In this document: positions 14,696 to 20,104 of the stretch, piece by piece
Position numbering within the stretch: position 1 is the first letter of the stretch
Layout: each line of letters starts with the position of its first letter
NCBI GenBank assembly: GCA_002716645.1
Contig: PBBR01000009.1
Coordinates: 63,671 to 88,127, forward strand
Origin: Chloroflexota bacterium
GTDB taxonomy: Bacteria > Chloroflexota > Dehalococcoidia > UBA3495
DNA: 24,457 nucleotides
Reading direction: 5' to 3'
Translations under genes and position numbers: made by a program
Notes under the pieces: model-generated
Told to the model about the DNA's origin: nothing
Databases searched by the model: none
Seen by the model: only the letters and a program-made list of their open reading frames with translations

Positions 14696-15823
14696 TTAAT
14701 GATCATGCACAGTCAGGATGAATTTTCTGTTTGGACGGTAGGATGACATGAACACTAAGTCGGCTCGATCTAATATTTCCATTGATGCGACTTGGCCAAT
14801 CAGGGGAGCTAAAGTTACGCCGCTATGAGTTAAACTTATATATACATTAGATGATTCCTGGGTCCATCCGATGACCGGATAACTATCCAGTGGCATAGGT
14901 CGATAGCCAACAGGTTCTGCGATAGCCTCTGTGCCCGCTAACTCAGGGAAATAATGAGTAGCCCTACCAAGTAATTCAGTAGCATGCTGCGGAGAATCGT
15001 CCAGAGCCATGCTCTCTTGGCTACCTTCTCCAATCATGAATGACCCATCCATAAGCTGGCGGATATGCACTTGACGCTCACGTTGATTAATCGGGGGCAT
15101 ATATACTACTGGGACATTACTTAGCAATGCAGGCCTAGCGTCAGTCCTGACCACTACTCCCGGACTTTCCTGCTGCGGGACGTCGGCTCCGATCATTGCG
15201 GCTAAACGAGAACTATCAACCCCAGCCGCAATTACCACCACATCGCACTCCAGGTCGCCATTAGTAGTAACAACCTTATTCACTTTACCTTGGGTATCTC
15301 TGTCGAAGCTAAGTACCTCGGTGTTAATTAGAACAGTTCCTCCCAAATCAGACACCTTCTGAACACAGGCTCCTACAACTCTAGGAGGCTCAACGTGCCC
15401 TTCAATCTCACTGTATTCAGCTACAGACACAGGGCCCGGGTCTAATCCCGGAACCATTGCACATAGGCTATCTGAAGAAATTTCTCTGATAGGATATCCC
15501 CAATCCTGTAGAAGCTTGGTTCTCTGGCGTAACTCCTCAGCTCTGTGAGTTTCGGCTTCCCAACTAACCTTTCCACCCCATCGTAAACCAACGTCTGTAT
15601 TTAGCTTTTGAGCAAATCTTTCCCACATCTCCAAGGATCGTCTGTTTAGATCATGATATTCAAACGGAGATTTCGGGCCAGCGTTTATCCAGGCAAAAGA
15701 ATGACTAGAAGCTCCAGAACCAGGCTTATTCTTGTCTATCAATGTTACATCTGCGCCTCTTGCTGCCAGATGATAACCTATGCTGGCACCTACTATCCCT
15801 GCACCAATAACAACTGCTTTCAT
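14696..15823 (-). CDS. DAO-family FAD-dependent oxidoreductase
   Basis: D-amino-acid-oxidase-type flavoprotein of 375 aa. The N-terminus holds the dinucleotide fold GAGIVGASIGYHLAARGADV (GxGxxG at residues 7-12), with an acidic residue at the end of strand 2 (LIDK). The following SSHSFAWINAG fits FAD contact near the isoalloxazine ring, and the C-terminal GYRPMPLDSYPVIG plus HSGVTLAPLIG is the second FAD-binding signature. Such enzymes oxidise secondary or tertiary amines, N-methylated amino acids or hydroxy acids. AAGGA is 7 nt before ATG 15823. The upstream region has a perfect palindrome (15855-15871), so the gene may be regulated by a dimeric repressor. It leads a minus-strand series with the hydrolase and the LLM monooxygenase. 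Confidence 0.9.
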   Translation of the reverse strand: MKAVVIGAGIVGASIGYHLAARGADVTLIDKNKPGSGASSHSFAWINAGPKSPFEYHDLNRRSLEMWERFAQKLNTDVGLRWGGKVSWEAETHRAEELRQRTKLLQDWGYPIREISSDSLCAMVPGLDPGPVSVAEYSEIEGHVEPPRVVGACVQKVSDLGGTVLINTEVLSFDRDTQGKVNKVVTTNGDLECDVVVIAAGVDSSRLAAMIGADVPQQESPGVVVRTDARPALLSNVPVVYMPPINQRERQVHIRQLMDGSFMIGEGSQESMALDDSPQHATELLGRATHYFPELAGTEAIAEPVGYRPMPLDSYPVIGWTQESSNVYISLTHSGVTLAPLIGQVASMEILDRADLVFMSSYRPNRKFILTVHDH

Positions 15824-15854
15824 AGTCTATTCCTTATTCCATCTGCTATATCTG

Positions 15855-15871
15855 AACAATAACTTATTGTT
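15855..15871. promoter_or_regulatory. Perfect 17-bp palindrome upstream of the DAO-type gene
   Basis: AACAATAA-C-TTATTGTT, two 8-bp arms around a single base, about 32 nt upstream of the ATG at 15823. The odd length and AT-rich arms suit a dimeric repressor such as a GntR- or TetR-type protein, but no such regulator is encoded in the window. Confidence 0.5.
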
Positions 15872-15885
15872 GACACAGATACAAC

Positions 15886-15918
15886 AACAGCGCTTGTCCA
15901 TAAGGGACAAGCGCTGTT
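15886..15918 (-). terminator. Terminator hairpin after the cysteine-rich protein gene
   Basis: Perfect 14-bp stem (15886-15899 with 15905-15918) and 5-nt loop, 25 nt after the stop codon at 15944. On the minus strand it is followed by a T-rich but interrupted tail (GTTGTAT), so termination may be partial. Confidence 0.7.
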
Positions 15919-15943
15919 ATACAAAATCTACCGCAGATATTAT

Positions 15944-16936
15944 TTAAGCTGATACTGTAGCTATGAGTTCCTTCGTGCCAGGTATTCGATCACGATTATG
16001 CCAGATAACATCTAGCTCGCCTTTGGACTGCATCCGAGCAAGTTCCTTGCTACAGTTATGGTAGGAATACCCTCCTCTAGCGTCATGGTCGTTATGCGCA
16101 CGACACCACTCCACTACAGATCCCCACCAGACATCATTAACCGTTACAGGCTTACCTGTCTTACGTACTGTCTTAGTAGTTGTAGAAACAGCTTTGGGTT
16201 CTTCAGTTCGGATCTGAGTTAATTCCTTGAGATCTGATGAAACCTCCGTCGATTCTGGAACCTGCAATCCACAATACGGACATCGTTCGCCTGCAACATA
16301 TAATTGCAGGAATTCAGTATCTTCATTCCACCGCCAGTGGGTTACGGGCGGACACTTGTCGCATTCATAACAACAACCTAGTGCATCCCCATCCATTCGG
16401 ATCAATTTAGTTCCACAAAAGTAACAATGCGCTCCACGTTTCATATCACCTACCACCTCATCAACAGATTCTAAATATGGATATATCGAATAGATTAAAT
16501 CCGGATCTTCTTCACTTTGATCATAAAACTCACTAGCTACCGCAGGTTTATTGGGCGGAGTGTAAAATGCTATAAAATCCTCAATCTGTTTCTCACTAGG
16601 AGCATCCAAATCCGCTACCAAACAACCCTTCAAGTAGATTTCCTGTTCGGCTAGAGTCCCCTTGGCCTTGTTGTAATCAATTAAGCGTTGTTCTACCCAT
16701 TGTTCAGCTAACTTACGAAGTTGTTGGGTATTCATTCGGTAGTACGGAGCCTTACTATGATTGCCCTGACGCAGTATTGACCACACATCGGCAGGGATAG
16801 TTAGTTTTAAAGCTCCATCTGTACCCTTCAGTGCCTCCATAGGAAAATCAACATTAACAGCCCAACTGTCTAAACCCTCTTCATAAAGAGTCCATCCCTC
16901 AGTCTGCTTGATTATTTTTTTAGGATCTTCCTGCAT
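15944..16936 (-). CDS. Cysteine-rich zinc-ribbon protein of unknown function
   Basis: A 330-aa soluble protein that I do not recognise. Residues 1-130 are alpha/beta without cysteine pairs. The middle carries three knuckles: CYFC (171-174), CCYECDKC (188-195) and CPYC (219-222), which can form two zinc ribbons. A Lys/Thr-rich linker (about 245-262) leads to a C-terminal domain (VNDVWWGSVVEWCRAHNDHD to IPGTKELI) whose helix HNCSKELARMQSKGELDVIW might be a winged-helix or other nucleic-acid contact; this is speculative. No membrane segment or signal peptide. AGGG is 7 nt before the ATG. It follows the XRE gene by 29 nt and a terminator ends the unit, so the two are very probably co-expressed. 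It could be a DNA- or RNA-binding partner of the regulator. Confidence 0.82.
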   Translation of the reverse strand: MQEDPKKIIKQTEGWTLYEEGLDSWAVNVDFPMEALKGTDGALKLTIPADVWSILRQGNHSKAPYYRMNTQQLRKLAEQWVEQRLIDYNKAKGTLAEQEIYLKGCLVADLDAPSEKQIEDFIAFYTPPNKPAVASEFYDQSEEDPDLIYSIYPYLESVDEVVGDMKRGAHCYFCGTKLIRMDGDALGCCYECDKCPPVTHWRWNEDTEFLQLYVAGERCPYCGLQVPESTEVSSDLKELTQIRTEEPKAVSTTTKTVRKTGKPVTVNDVWWGSVVEWCRAHNDHDARGGYSYHNCSKELARMQSKGELDVIWHNRDRIPGTKELIATVSA

Positions 16937-16965
16937 ACCCTCGCCCTATCACTGCTCTTGACCCT

Positions 16966-17172
16966 TTATATCAATCTTCCTTGATCACTAGTTAACTCTT
17001 CGACATTAACATTAAGAGCTTGGGCAAGTTTTCTGATAGTGCTCGGGGAAGGTTTTTGCTTCCCATTCTCTATCCTATTTATGGTGCCACGACTAACGTT
17101 ACTCAGCAGAGCTAACTCACTAAGAGACAGAGCTCTTCTCTCTCTAAGCATTTTCAGGTTCCCGTTAGCCAC
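16966..17172 (-). CDS. XRE-family helix-turn-helix regulator
   Basis: A 68-residue DNA-binding protein consisting of one Cro/C1-type HTH domain (about residues 6-60). The pattern is clear: LRERRALSLSELALLSNVSR then GTINRIENGKQKPSPSTI and RKLAQALNVNVEEL. There is no ligand or effector domain, as in small autoregulators of phage, toxin-antitoxin or restriction-modification C-protein type. The start is GTG 17172 with GGTGGG 5 nt upstream; a later in-frame ATG (residue 8) would cut into the first helix. It is the first gene of a two-gene unit with the cysteine-rich protein. The promoter just upstream overlaps AATGAC-type repeats, so it probably represses its own unit. Confidence 0.88.
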   Translation of the reverse strand: MANGNLKMLRERRALSLSELALLSNVSRGTINRIENGKQKPSPSTIRKLAQALNVNVEELTSDQGRLI

Positions 17173-17205
17173 AACCGCCCACCATGCTCTTATCGTATCG
17201 ATTCT

Positions 17206-17280
17206 ATGGTCATTCTATAACTATGTTGTAGTCATTGCAACTCCCAATTTAGGGCGTACGGATACCTCAGAAATGACCAT
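17206..17280. repeat. AATGAC-type repeats over the XRE promoter
   Basis: ATGGTCATT (17206-17214) and its exact reverse complement AATGACCAT (17272-17280) form a 9-bp inverted pair 57 nt apart, and a partial copy GTCATT occurs at 17231-17236. The first copy overlaps the -10 and the partial copy overlaps the -35 of the promoter at 17212-17240. They are good candidates for operators of the XRE protein. Confidence 0.45.
17212..17240 (-). promoter_or_regulatory. Promoter of the XRE / cysteine-rich protein unit
   Basis: Minus strand TTGCAA (17235-17240) and TAGAAT (17212-17217, 5 of 6) are exactly 17 bp apart. The start site would be near 17205, about 33 nt before the GTG. Confidence 0.5.
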
Positions 17281-17334
17281 GAATAAAAGGTTTAAGAGCA
17301 GGAAACTAGGAATAGGCAATCATCAGTAGAATGA

Positions 17335-17409
17335 TGGAGCGGGTGAAGAGATTCGAACTCTCGACTTTTTGCTTGGGAAGCAAACGCTCTACCCCTGAGC
17401 TACACCCGC
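17335..17409 (-). tRNA. tRNA-Gly (anticodon CCC), CCA encoded
   Basis: Complete cloverleaf on the minus strand. The acceptor stem GCGGGTG pairs perfectly with CACCCGC. The D arm is GCTC...GAGC, the anticodon stem TTTGC/GCAAA holds the loop TTCCCAA with anticodon CCC (reads GGG), and the T arm is GAGAG-TTCGAAT-CTCTT. The discriminator T (17338) is followed by an encoded CCA (17335-17337). The mature body is 72 nt before CCA. It is single, not in a tRNA cluster, and has its own promoter. tRNA genes are common integration sites, but no integrase or duplicated tRNA end is visible here. Confidence 0.96.
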
Positions 17410-17422
17410 ACCAAGAAGGTAA

Positions 17423-17431
17423 ATTATAGCA
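17423..17431 (-). promoter_or_regulatory. Extended -10 promoter of tRNA-Gly
   Basis: Minus strand TGCTATAAT: a perfect TATAAT (17423-17428) with the TGn extension and no good -35. The start site would be about 7 nt upstream of the tRNA 5' end, typical for a tRNA gene. Confidence 0.7.
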
Positions 17432-17441
17432 TTGTTAAGCA

Positions 17442-17457
17442 CAAAATGGACATTTTG
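17442..17457. repeat. Inverted repeat upstream of the tRNA promoter
   Basis: CAAAATG-N2-CATTTTG, perfect 7-bp arms, about 26-41 nt upstream of the predicted tRNA start site and 62 nt after the stop codon of the 90-residue protein gene. It could be an operator over the -35 region or, less likely, a weak terminator for that gene. Confidence 0.35.
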
Positions 17458-17519
17458 CACTATGGATTACCCTATCCAAAAACCTCTAGAATTTTGAGAT
17501 AGGCCTTATCCGAGACTAG

Positions 17520-17792
17520 TTAATTGATTCTATCAAGTGAGTAAATAATGTCGGTATTATTATGCGCTTTGTCCCACTCGACCATTTTAGGTGATGACAT
17601 AATTTCGTGCATTCGTTCCTGATCTGTAACGTTGGCCATTGTGATGATTTTACTAAATCCTGCTTTGTTAGTGTTGACCACCCCACACTCCCACTCTGAT
17701 ACACAAGATTTGAATTCTTCTTCAAATTCTTTCATCATCGACATGAACTCATCTACATCACCTTGATAGCTTGAGACAACACAAAGATTCAT
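17520..17792 (-). CDS. Small hypothetical protein, possible alpha+beta-barrel fold
   Basis: A 90-residue soluble protein. The predicted order is strand (LCVVSSYQ), a long acidic helix (DEFMSMMKEFEEEFKSCV), strands (CGVVNTNKAGFSKIITMANV), a helix with QERMHEIMSSPKMVEWDKAH and a last strand (TDIIYSLDR). This recalls small dimeric ferredoxin-like (ABM/DUF3764-type) proteins, but I cannot name a family with certainty. AAGGAG lies 7 nt before the ATG, which supports a real gene. It follows the membrane-protein gene by 76 nt in the same direction and is probably co-transcribed with it. Its function is unknown. Confidence 0.75.
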   Translation of the reverse strand: MNLCVVSSYQGDVDEFMSMMKEFEEEFKSCVSEWECGVVNTNKAGFSKIITMANVTDQERMHEIMSSPKMVEWDKAHNNTDIIYSLDRIN

Positions 17793-17868
17793 AGTAATTC
17801 TCCTTGCTGATTTAGTTTATGGATTGGTAATTTATGACTGTGGCCTCTAGCCACACATAATTGATCAT

Positions 17869-18267
17869 CTACATTTTGTTTACTCTGAATCTTCCGTAGA
17901 TACTTAGTAATATCAGTACGACGCTGACCACCCAAATCACTATTGGCGGGGTAGTGTACCAGGAATCTAACAAGAATGAATTATATATAAATGCTAACAG
18001 GACACAAATCGATAGAACAATTTCCCCTAATAATACTTTCTTTGCATCCGATACGTCTTTAATAAAACTGGAGACTATAAGAAGAATACCGATACCTACT
18101 CCATGACTTAGGATGAGCGCACCTAGTATATTTCCAGTGCCAACATGGTCCACTGTAGCGCCATCTGGCAACCAAATCGATAAAATCGATATAGATAAGA
18201 ACAATCCCACTGCAATGAATATATGAATAACTCCGCAAATTCTAAGAATATTCGCTATTCCTAACAT
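17869..18267 (-). CDS. Four-helix membrane protein of unknown function
   Basis: A 132-residue integral membrane protein with four hydrophobic segments: about residues 8-32 (ICGVIHIFIAVGLFLSISIL), 44-66 (TGNILGALILSHGVGIGILL), 78-100 (VLLGEIVLSICVLLAFIYN) and 106-126 (TPPIVIWVVSVVLILLSIYG). The layout resembles small DoxX-like or DUF4345-like proteins, but there is no decisive motif. AGGAGG lies 7 nt before ATG 18267, an excellent site. It has an extended -10 promoter (18358-18366) that gives a leader of about 84 nt. The downstream 90-residue protein is probably in the same operon. No function is assigned. Confidence 0.8.
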   Translation of the reverse strand: MLGIANILRICGVIHIFIAVGLFLSISILSIWLPDGATVDHVGTGNILGALILSHGVGIGILLIVSSFIKDVSDAKKVLLGEIVLSICVLLAFIYNSFLLDSWYTTPPIVIWVVSVVLILLSIYGRFRVNKM

Positions 18268-18357
18268 TTGATCTCCTCCTAAGCTTGTTGTGTATGTCTC
18301 TTGGTCAAACTAGGTAGGAACCACGCTACCAATGAGTTACCCTGAGGAACCGGCAAA

Positions 18358-18366
18358 ATTATAACA
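18358..18366 (-). promoter_or_regulatory. Extended -10 promoter of the membrane-protein operon
   Basis: Minus strand TGTTATAAT: a perfect TATAAT (18358-18363) with TGn extension. The -35 region has no good match. It overlaps one copy of the direct repeat TTATAACATT. Confidence 0.55.
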
Positions 18367-18398
18367 TTGCAGTCACAGACTGGTTAAGTTATAACATT
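18359..18398. repeat. Direct repeat TTATAACATT in a divergent promoter
   Basis: Two exact 10-bp copies at 18359-18368 and 18389-18398, 30 bp apart start to start, or about three helical turns. One copy covers the minus-strand -10 and the other the plus-strand -10, so one bound regulator could control both directions. They could also match only because both hold -10-like sequence. Confidence 0.45.
18367..18395 (+). promoter_or_regulatory. Candidate promoter of the VapB-like gene
   Basis: TTGCAG (18367-18372) and TATAAC (18390-18395, 5 of 6) with exactly 17 bp between. It lies back-to-back with the minus-strand promoter at 18358-18366. Confidence 0.45.
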
Positions 18399-18447
18399 TA
18401 ATAAACTATGGCGATGTATACTGATCAGCAAACTGGTGAGGGATCAT

Positions 18448-18750
18448 ATGTCTAAAACCGTGACAATATCAGACGAGTTATACAATTTCATCTCTTCTAA
18501 ATTCAGCGAGGATACATCTTTTGACACTGCGTTACGATCTTTAATCAACTTTGCACCAACAACTGAAGAACCTGATTCCAATGAAATAGCAAGACAGGAG
18601 CTTTTAAAGTTTCGAGGAACCGACCAAAAGGAGCCATTCTCTATCCCCGTAGTAGGTGACGATGCCATACACCACTACCGTATCATCGGGGGAAAAGCTG
18701 TTCCTGTAGATGATCCATCAGACGTGGAACAAGGAAATTCACAGGTATAG
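18448..18750 (+). CDS. Small protein with VapB/ribbon-helix-helix-like N-terminus
   Basis: A 100-residue soluble protein. The N-terminus SKTVTISDELYNFISSKFSE, followed by DTSFDTALRSLI, fits the strand-helix-helix pattern of VapB-type antitoxins (the 'TISDDVYEAL...SFSDVIRRLL' pattern). After residue 45 the chain is acidic and then gives IPVVGDDAIHHYRIIGGKAVPVDDP, which looks like a small beta unit and not a toxin-binding tail. I start it at ATG 18448, with GAGG 6 nt upstream, and not at GTG 18436, which would overlap that site. No toxin gene (PIN or other) is adjacent: the neighbours are a membrane protein and a convergent crotonase gene. It may be an orphan DNA-binding protein. Confidence in the gene is good; the family is tentative. 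Confidence 0.75.
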   Translation: MSKTVTISDELYNFISSKFSEDTSFDTALRSLINFAPTTEEPDSNEIARQELLKFRGTDQKEPFSIPVVGDDAIHHYRIIGGKAVPVDDPSDVEQGNSQV

Positions 18751-18779
18751 GCCCGTTGCAGTCACCCTGACAAATAACT

Positions 18780-19589
18780 CTATTTTCCGATAAACTTGGG
18801 CTCTCTTTTTTCCAGAAAAGCGCTAACTGCTTCTACTCTATCTTCCGAACCACGTATAGCTTGGTTTGCGAGGTGCTCGGCTTCAATAACCTGTTGCAAA
18901 TCCGGATAAATATTATTGATAAGTCCTTTAGTCGCTTTCACCGCTAACGGGGGATTAGAGGATATTTGATTAGCTAACTCTACTGAGCGAGTAACTACCC
19001 TAGTAAGAGGAACTATTTCGTTGATCAATCCTTTAGCCAATGCCCACTCTGCGTCATAGATATTGCCGGTTAGTGCCATCTCATAAGCTATGCCAGGACC
19101 CGACAATGCTCCAATCAACTGAGATACTCCTGTATCTGGTACAAGTGATCGTTTAACAAACACGGAGCCAAATCGAGCCTCAGTGGAAGCTATCCTGATA
19201 TCGCTGGCAAGAGCGATTCCAAGACCAGCTCCGGCGGCTACTCCATTCACTGCCGCTATTATGGGTTGGGAAATGCGACGGAAATGAGGAGCAAGTTGCA
19301 TCGTGACGGATGGATAATTGGTCGCGTTCCCATCATTAGATTCCTCAGAATCCAGTCTCTTAGCCATATCAGAAACATCCGCCCCAGAACAAAACCCTCT
19401 TCCTTCGCCAGTTATCACTACAGCCCTAATTTCCGGAAAGGCATCATCTATACAATCCAAGACGTTATGGATTTCGTTAGCCATATCCCAGGTAATGGCA
19501 TTTAGTCGATGTGGCCTCTTTAAGATAATGGTCACCACATATTCTTGTTGTTGAAAATCAATATGCTCAAACGGACCTGCGGATAGCAT
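18780..19589 (-). CDS. Crotonase-family enzyme (enoyl-CoA hydratase/isomerase)
   Basis: Cytosolic acyl-CoA enzyme of 269 aa, normal for the family. The two oxyanion-hole segments are GRGFCSGADVSDM (about 64-75) and VNGVAAGAGLGIALASD (114-130). In classical hydratases Glu144 and Glu164 (rat numbering) are catalytic; here the first position falls on Phe144 (FGSVFVKRSL) and the second is kept as Glu170 (AYEMALTGN). An Asp152 in PDTG occupies the place used by isomerases such as PaaG and dienoyl-CoA isomerase. An isomerase or other crotonase reaction is therefore more likely than simple hydration. The start is ATG 19589, with AGGGGG 8 nt upstream; a GTG three codons earlier overlaps that site. 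It stands alone, convergent with the VapB-like gene. Confidence 0.9.
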   Translation of the reverse strand: MLSAGPFEHIDFQQQEYVVTIILKRPHRLNAITWDMANEIHNVLDCIDDAFPEIRAVVITGEGRGFCSGADVSDMAKRLDSEESNDGNATNYPSVTMQLAPHFRRISQPIIAAVNGVAAGAGLGIALASDIRIASTEARFGSVFVKRSLVPDTGVSQLIGALSGPGIAYEMALTGNIYDAEWALAKGLINEIVPLTRVVTRSVELANQISSNPPLAVKATKGLINNIYPDLQQVIEAEHLANQAIRGSEDRVEAVSAFLEKREPKFIGK

Positions 19590-19597
19590 TATGGACA

Positions 19598-19603
19598 CCC
19601 CCT
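19598..19603 (-). promoter_or_regulatory. Ribosome binding site deciding the crotonase start
   Basis: AGGGGG on the minus strand lies 8 nt before ATG 19589 and overlaps the alternative GTG at 19598. An inverted repeat ATTGGG-N5-CCCAAT sits further upstream at 19620-19636, of unknown role. Confidence 0.55.
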
Positions 19604-19659
19604 AAACATTGAACGGACAATTGGGTAAACCCCAATAACTTCTGATATTACTGGTCATT

Positions 19660-19700
19660 AAAAAACCCTCAGGCCACGATATTATTCGCGGATCTGAGGG
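19660..19700 (-). terminator. Intrinsic terminator of the 64-residue protein gene
   Basis: CCCTCAG/CTGAGGG arms (19666-19672 and 19694-19700) with an internal CGCGA/TCGTG pairing extend the stem. On the minus strand the hairpin is followed by six T (19660-19665). It lies 27 nt after the stop codon at 19727. Confidence 0.85.
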
Positions 19701-19726
19701 CTCTAAATAACTTGATGTTTCGTTTT

Positions 19727-19921
19727 TTAGCCGGGATTATGTTTTGTAACTAGTGCAACAGACCTGGAATCCAAGCTGCCTTTCCGTTCGTCTAACATAC
19801 CTGAATCGGCGTAGGCCACACCAAGGTGTGCGTCCCTTTGAATATCTTCCCAATCCGGCTCGAGTTCGTATTCGTCACGTAATTCGTCAAATAATAGTTC
19901 TAGAGATGATTTATTAAACAT
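19727..19921 (-). CDS. 64-residue acidic protein of unknown function
   Basis: A small soluble protein that I do not recognise. Residues 1-32 are a strongly acidic amphipathic helix pair (LELLFDELRDEYELEPDWED then IQRDAHLG), followed by AYADSGMLDERKGSLDSRSV and ALVTKHNPG. There is no cysteine, no membrane segment and no signal peptide. The gene has a promoter (20038-20066), a structured leader (19932-20006) and an intrinsic terminator (19660-19700), so it is a complete single-gene transcript and not a chance reading frame. The GGAGGAAGG stretch ends unusually far (13 nt or more) from ATG 19921. An in-frame TAG just before the ATG excludes an earlier start. Expression may be controlled by the leader. 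Confidence 0.68.
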   Translation of the reverse strand: MFNKSSLELLFDELRDEYELEPDWEDIQRDAHLGVAYADSGMLDERKGSLDSRSVALVTKHNPG

Positions 19922-19931
19922 AAGCTATGCT

Positions 19932-20006
19932 AACCTTCCTCCTCATTAAGGTTTGCAGCGCCCAATCGGTCCGCTGCACATAAGCATGGCACCCGTGAGG
20001 CACCAT
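19932..20006 (-). promoter_or_regulatory. Three-hairpin mRNA leader with Shine-Dalgarno in a loop (possible riboswitch or thermosensor)
   Basis: On the minus strand three hairpins follow each other: 8-bp stem with two central G-U pairs at 19986-20006 (loop 19994-19998); 6-bp stem GCAGCG/CGCTGC at 19955-19977; and 6-bp stem AACCTT/AAGGTT at 19932-19953, whose 10-nt loop (19938-19947) contains the Shine-Dalgarno GAGGAGG. Hairpin 1 carries CCUCA (19996-20000), complementary to UGAGG of the Shine-Dalgarno loop (19941-19945), which allows an alternative pairing. I cannot match it to a known riboswitch class. Structure is by hand only. Confidence 0.5.
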
Positions 20007-20037
20007 CTGTCTCCACACCACCTTGAAAACGTAAATT

Positions 20038-20066
20038 AGTCTAACGTTATTTTAGATAGATATCAA
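20038..20066 (-). promoter_or_regulatory. Candidate promoter of the 64-residue protein gene
   Basis: Minus strand TTGATA (20061-20066, 5 of 6) and TAGACT (20038-20043, 4 of 6) with 17 bp between. It predicts a leader of about 110 nt, which contains all three hairpins. Confidence 0.45.
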
Positions 20067-20104
20067 GAGCTTAAGCATACGTATTTTAGAACACCTATCT
20101 CTCA

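Noticed and set aside
17516..17725. Overlapping 69-codon frame next to the 90-residue protein
   Set aside because: The frame at 17520-17792 has a good ribosome site and a balanced composition; the other has neither.
18448..18750. Complete toxin-antitoxin pair
   Set aside because: Only the antitoxin-like protein is present; the neighbours are a membrane protein and a crotonase, and neither resembles a known toxin.
19932..20006. T-box, cobalamin, TPP, glycine or c-di-GMP riboswitch
   Set aside because: I compared the leader by eye with the conserved sequences of these classes and found none of their hallmark motifs. A computed search could still find another class.
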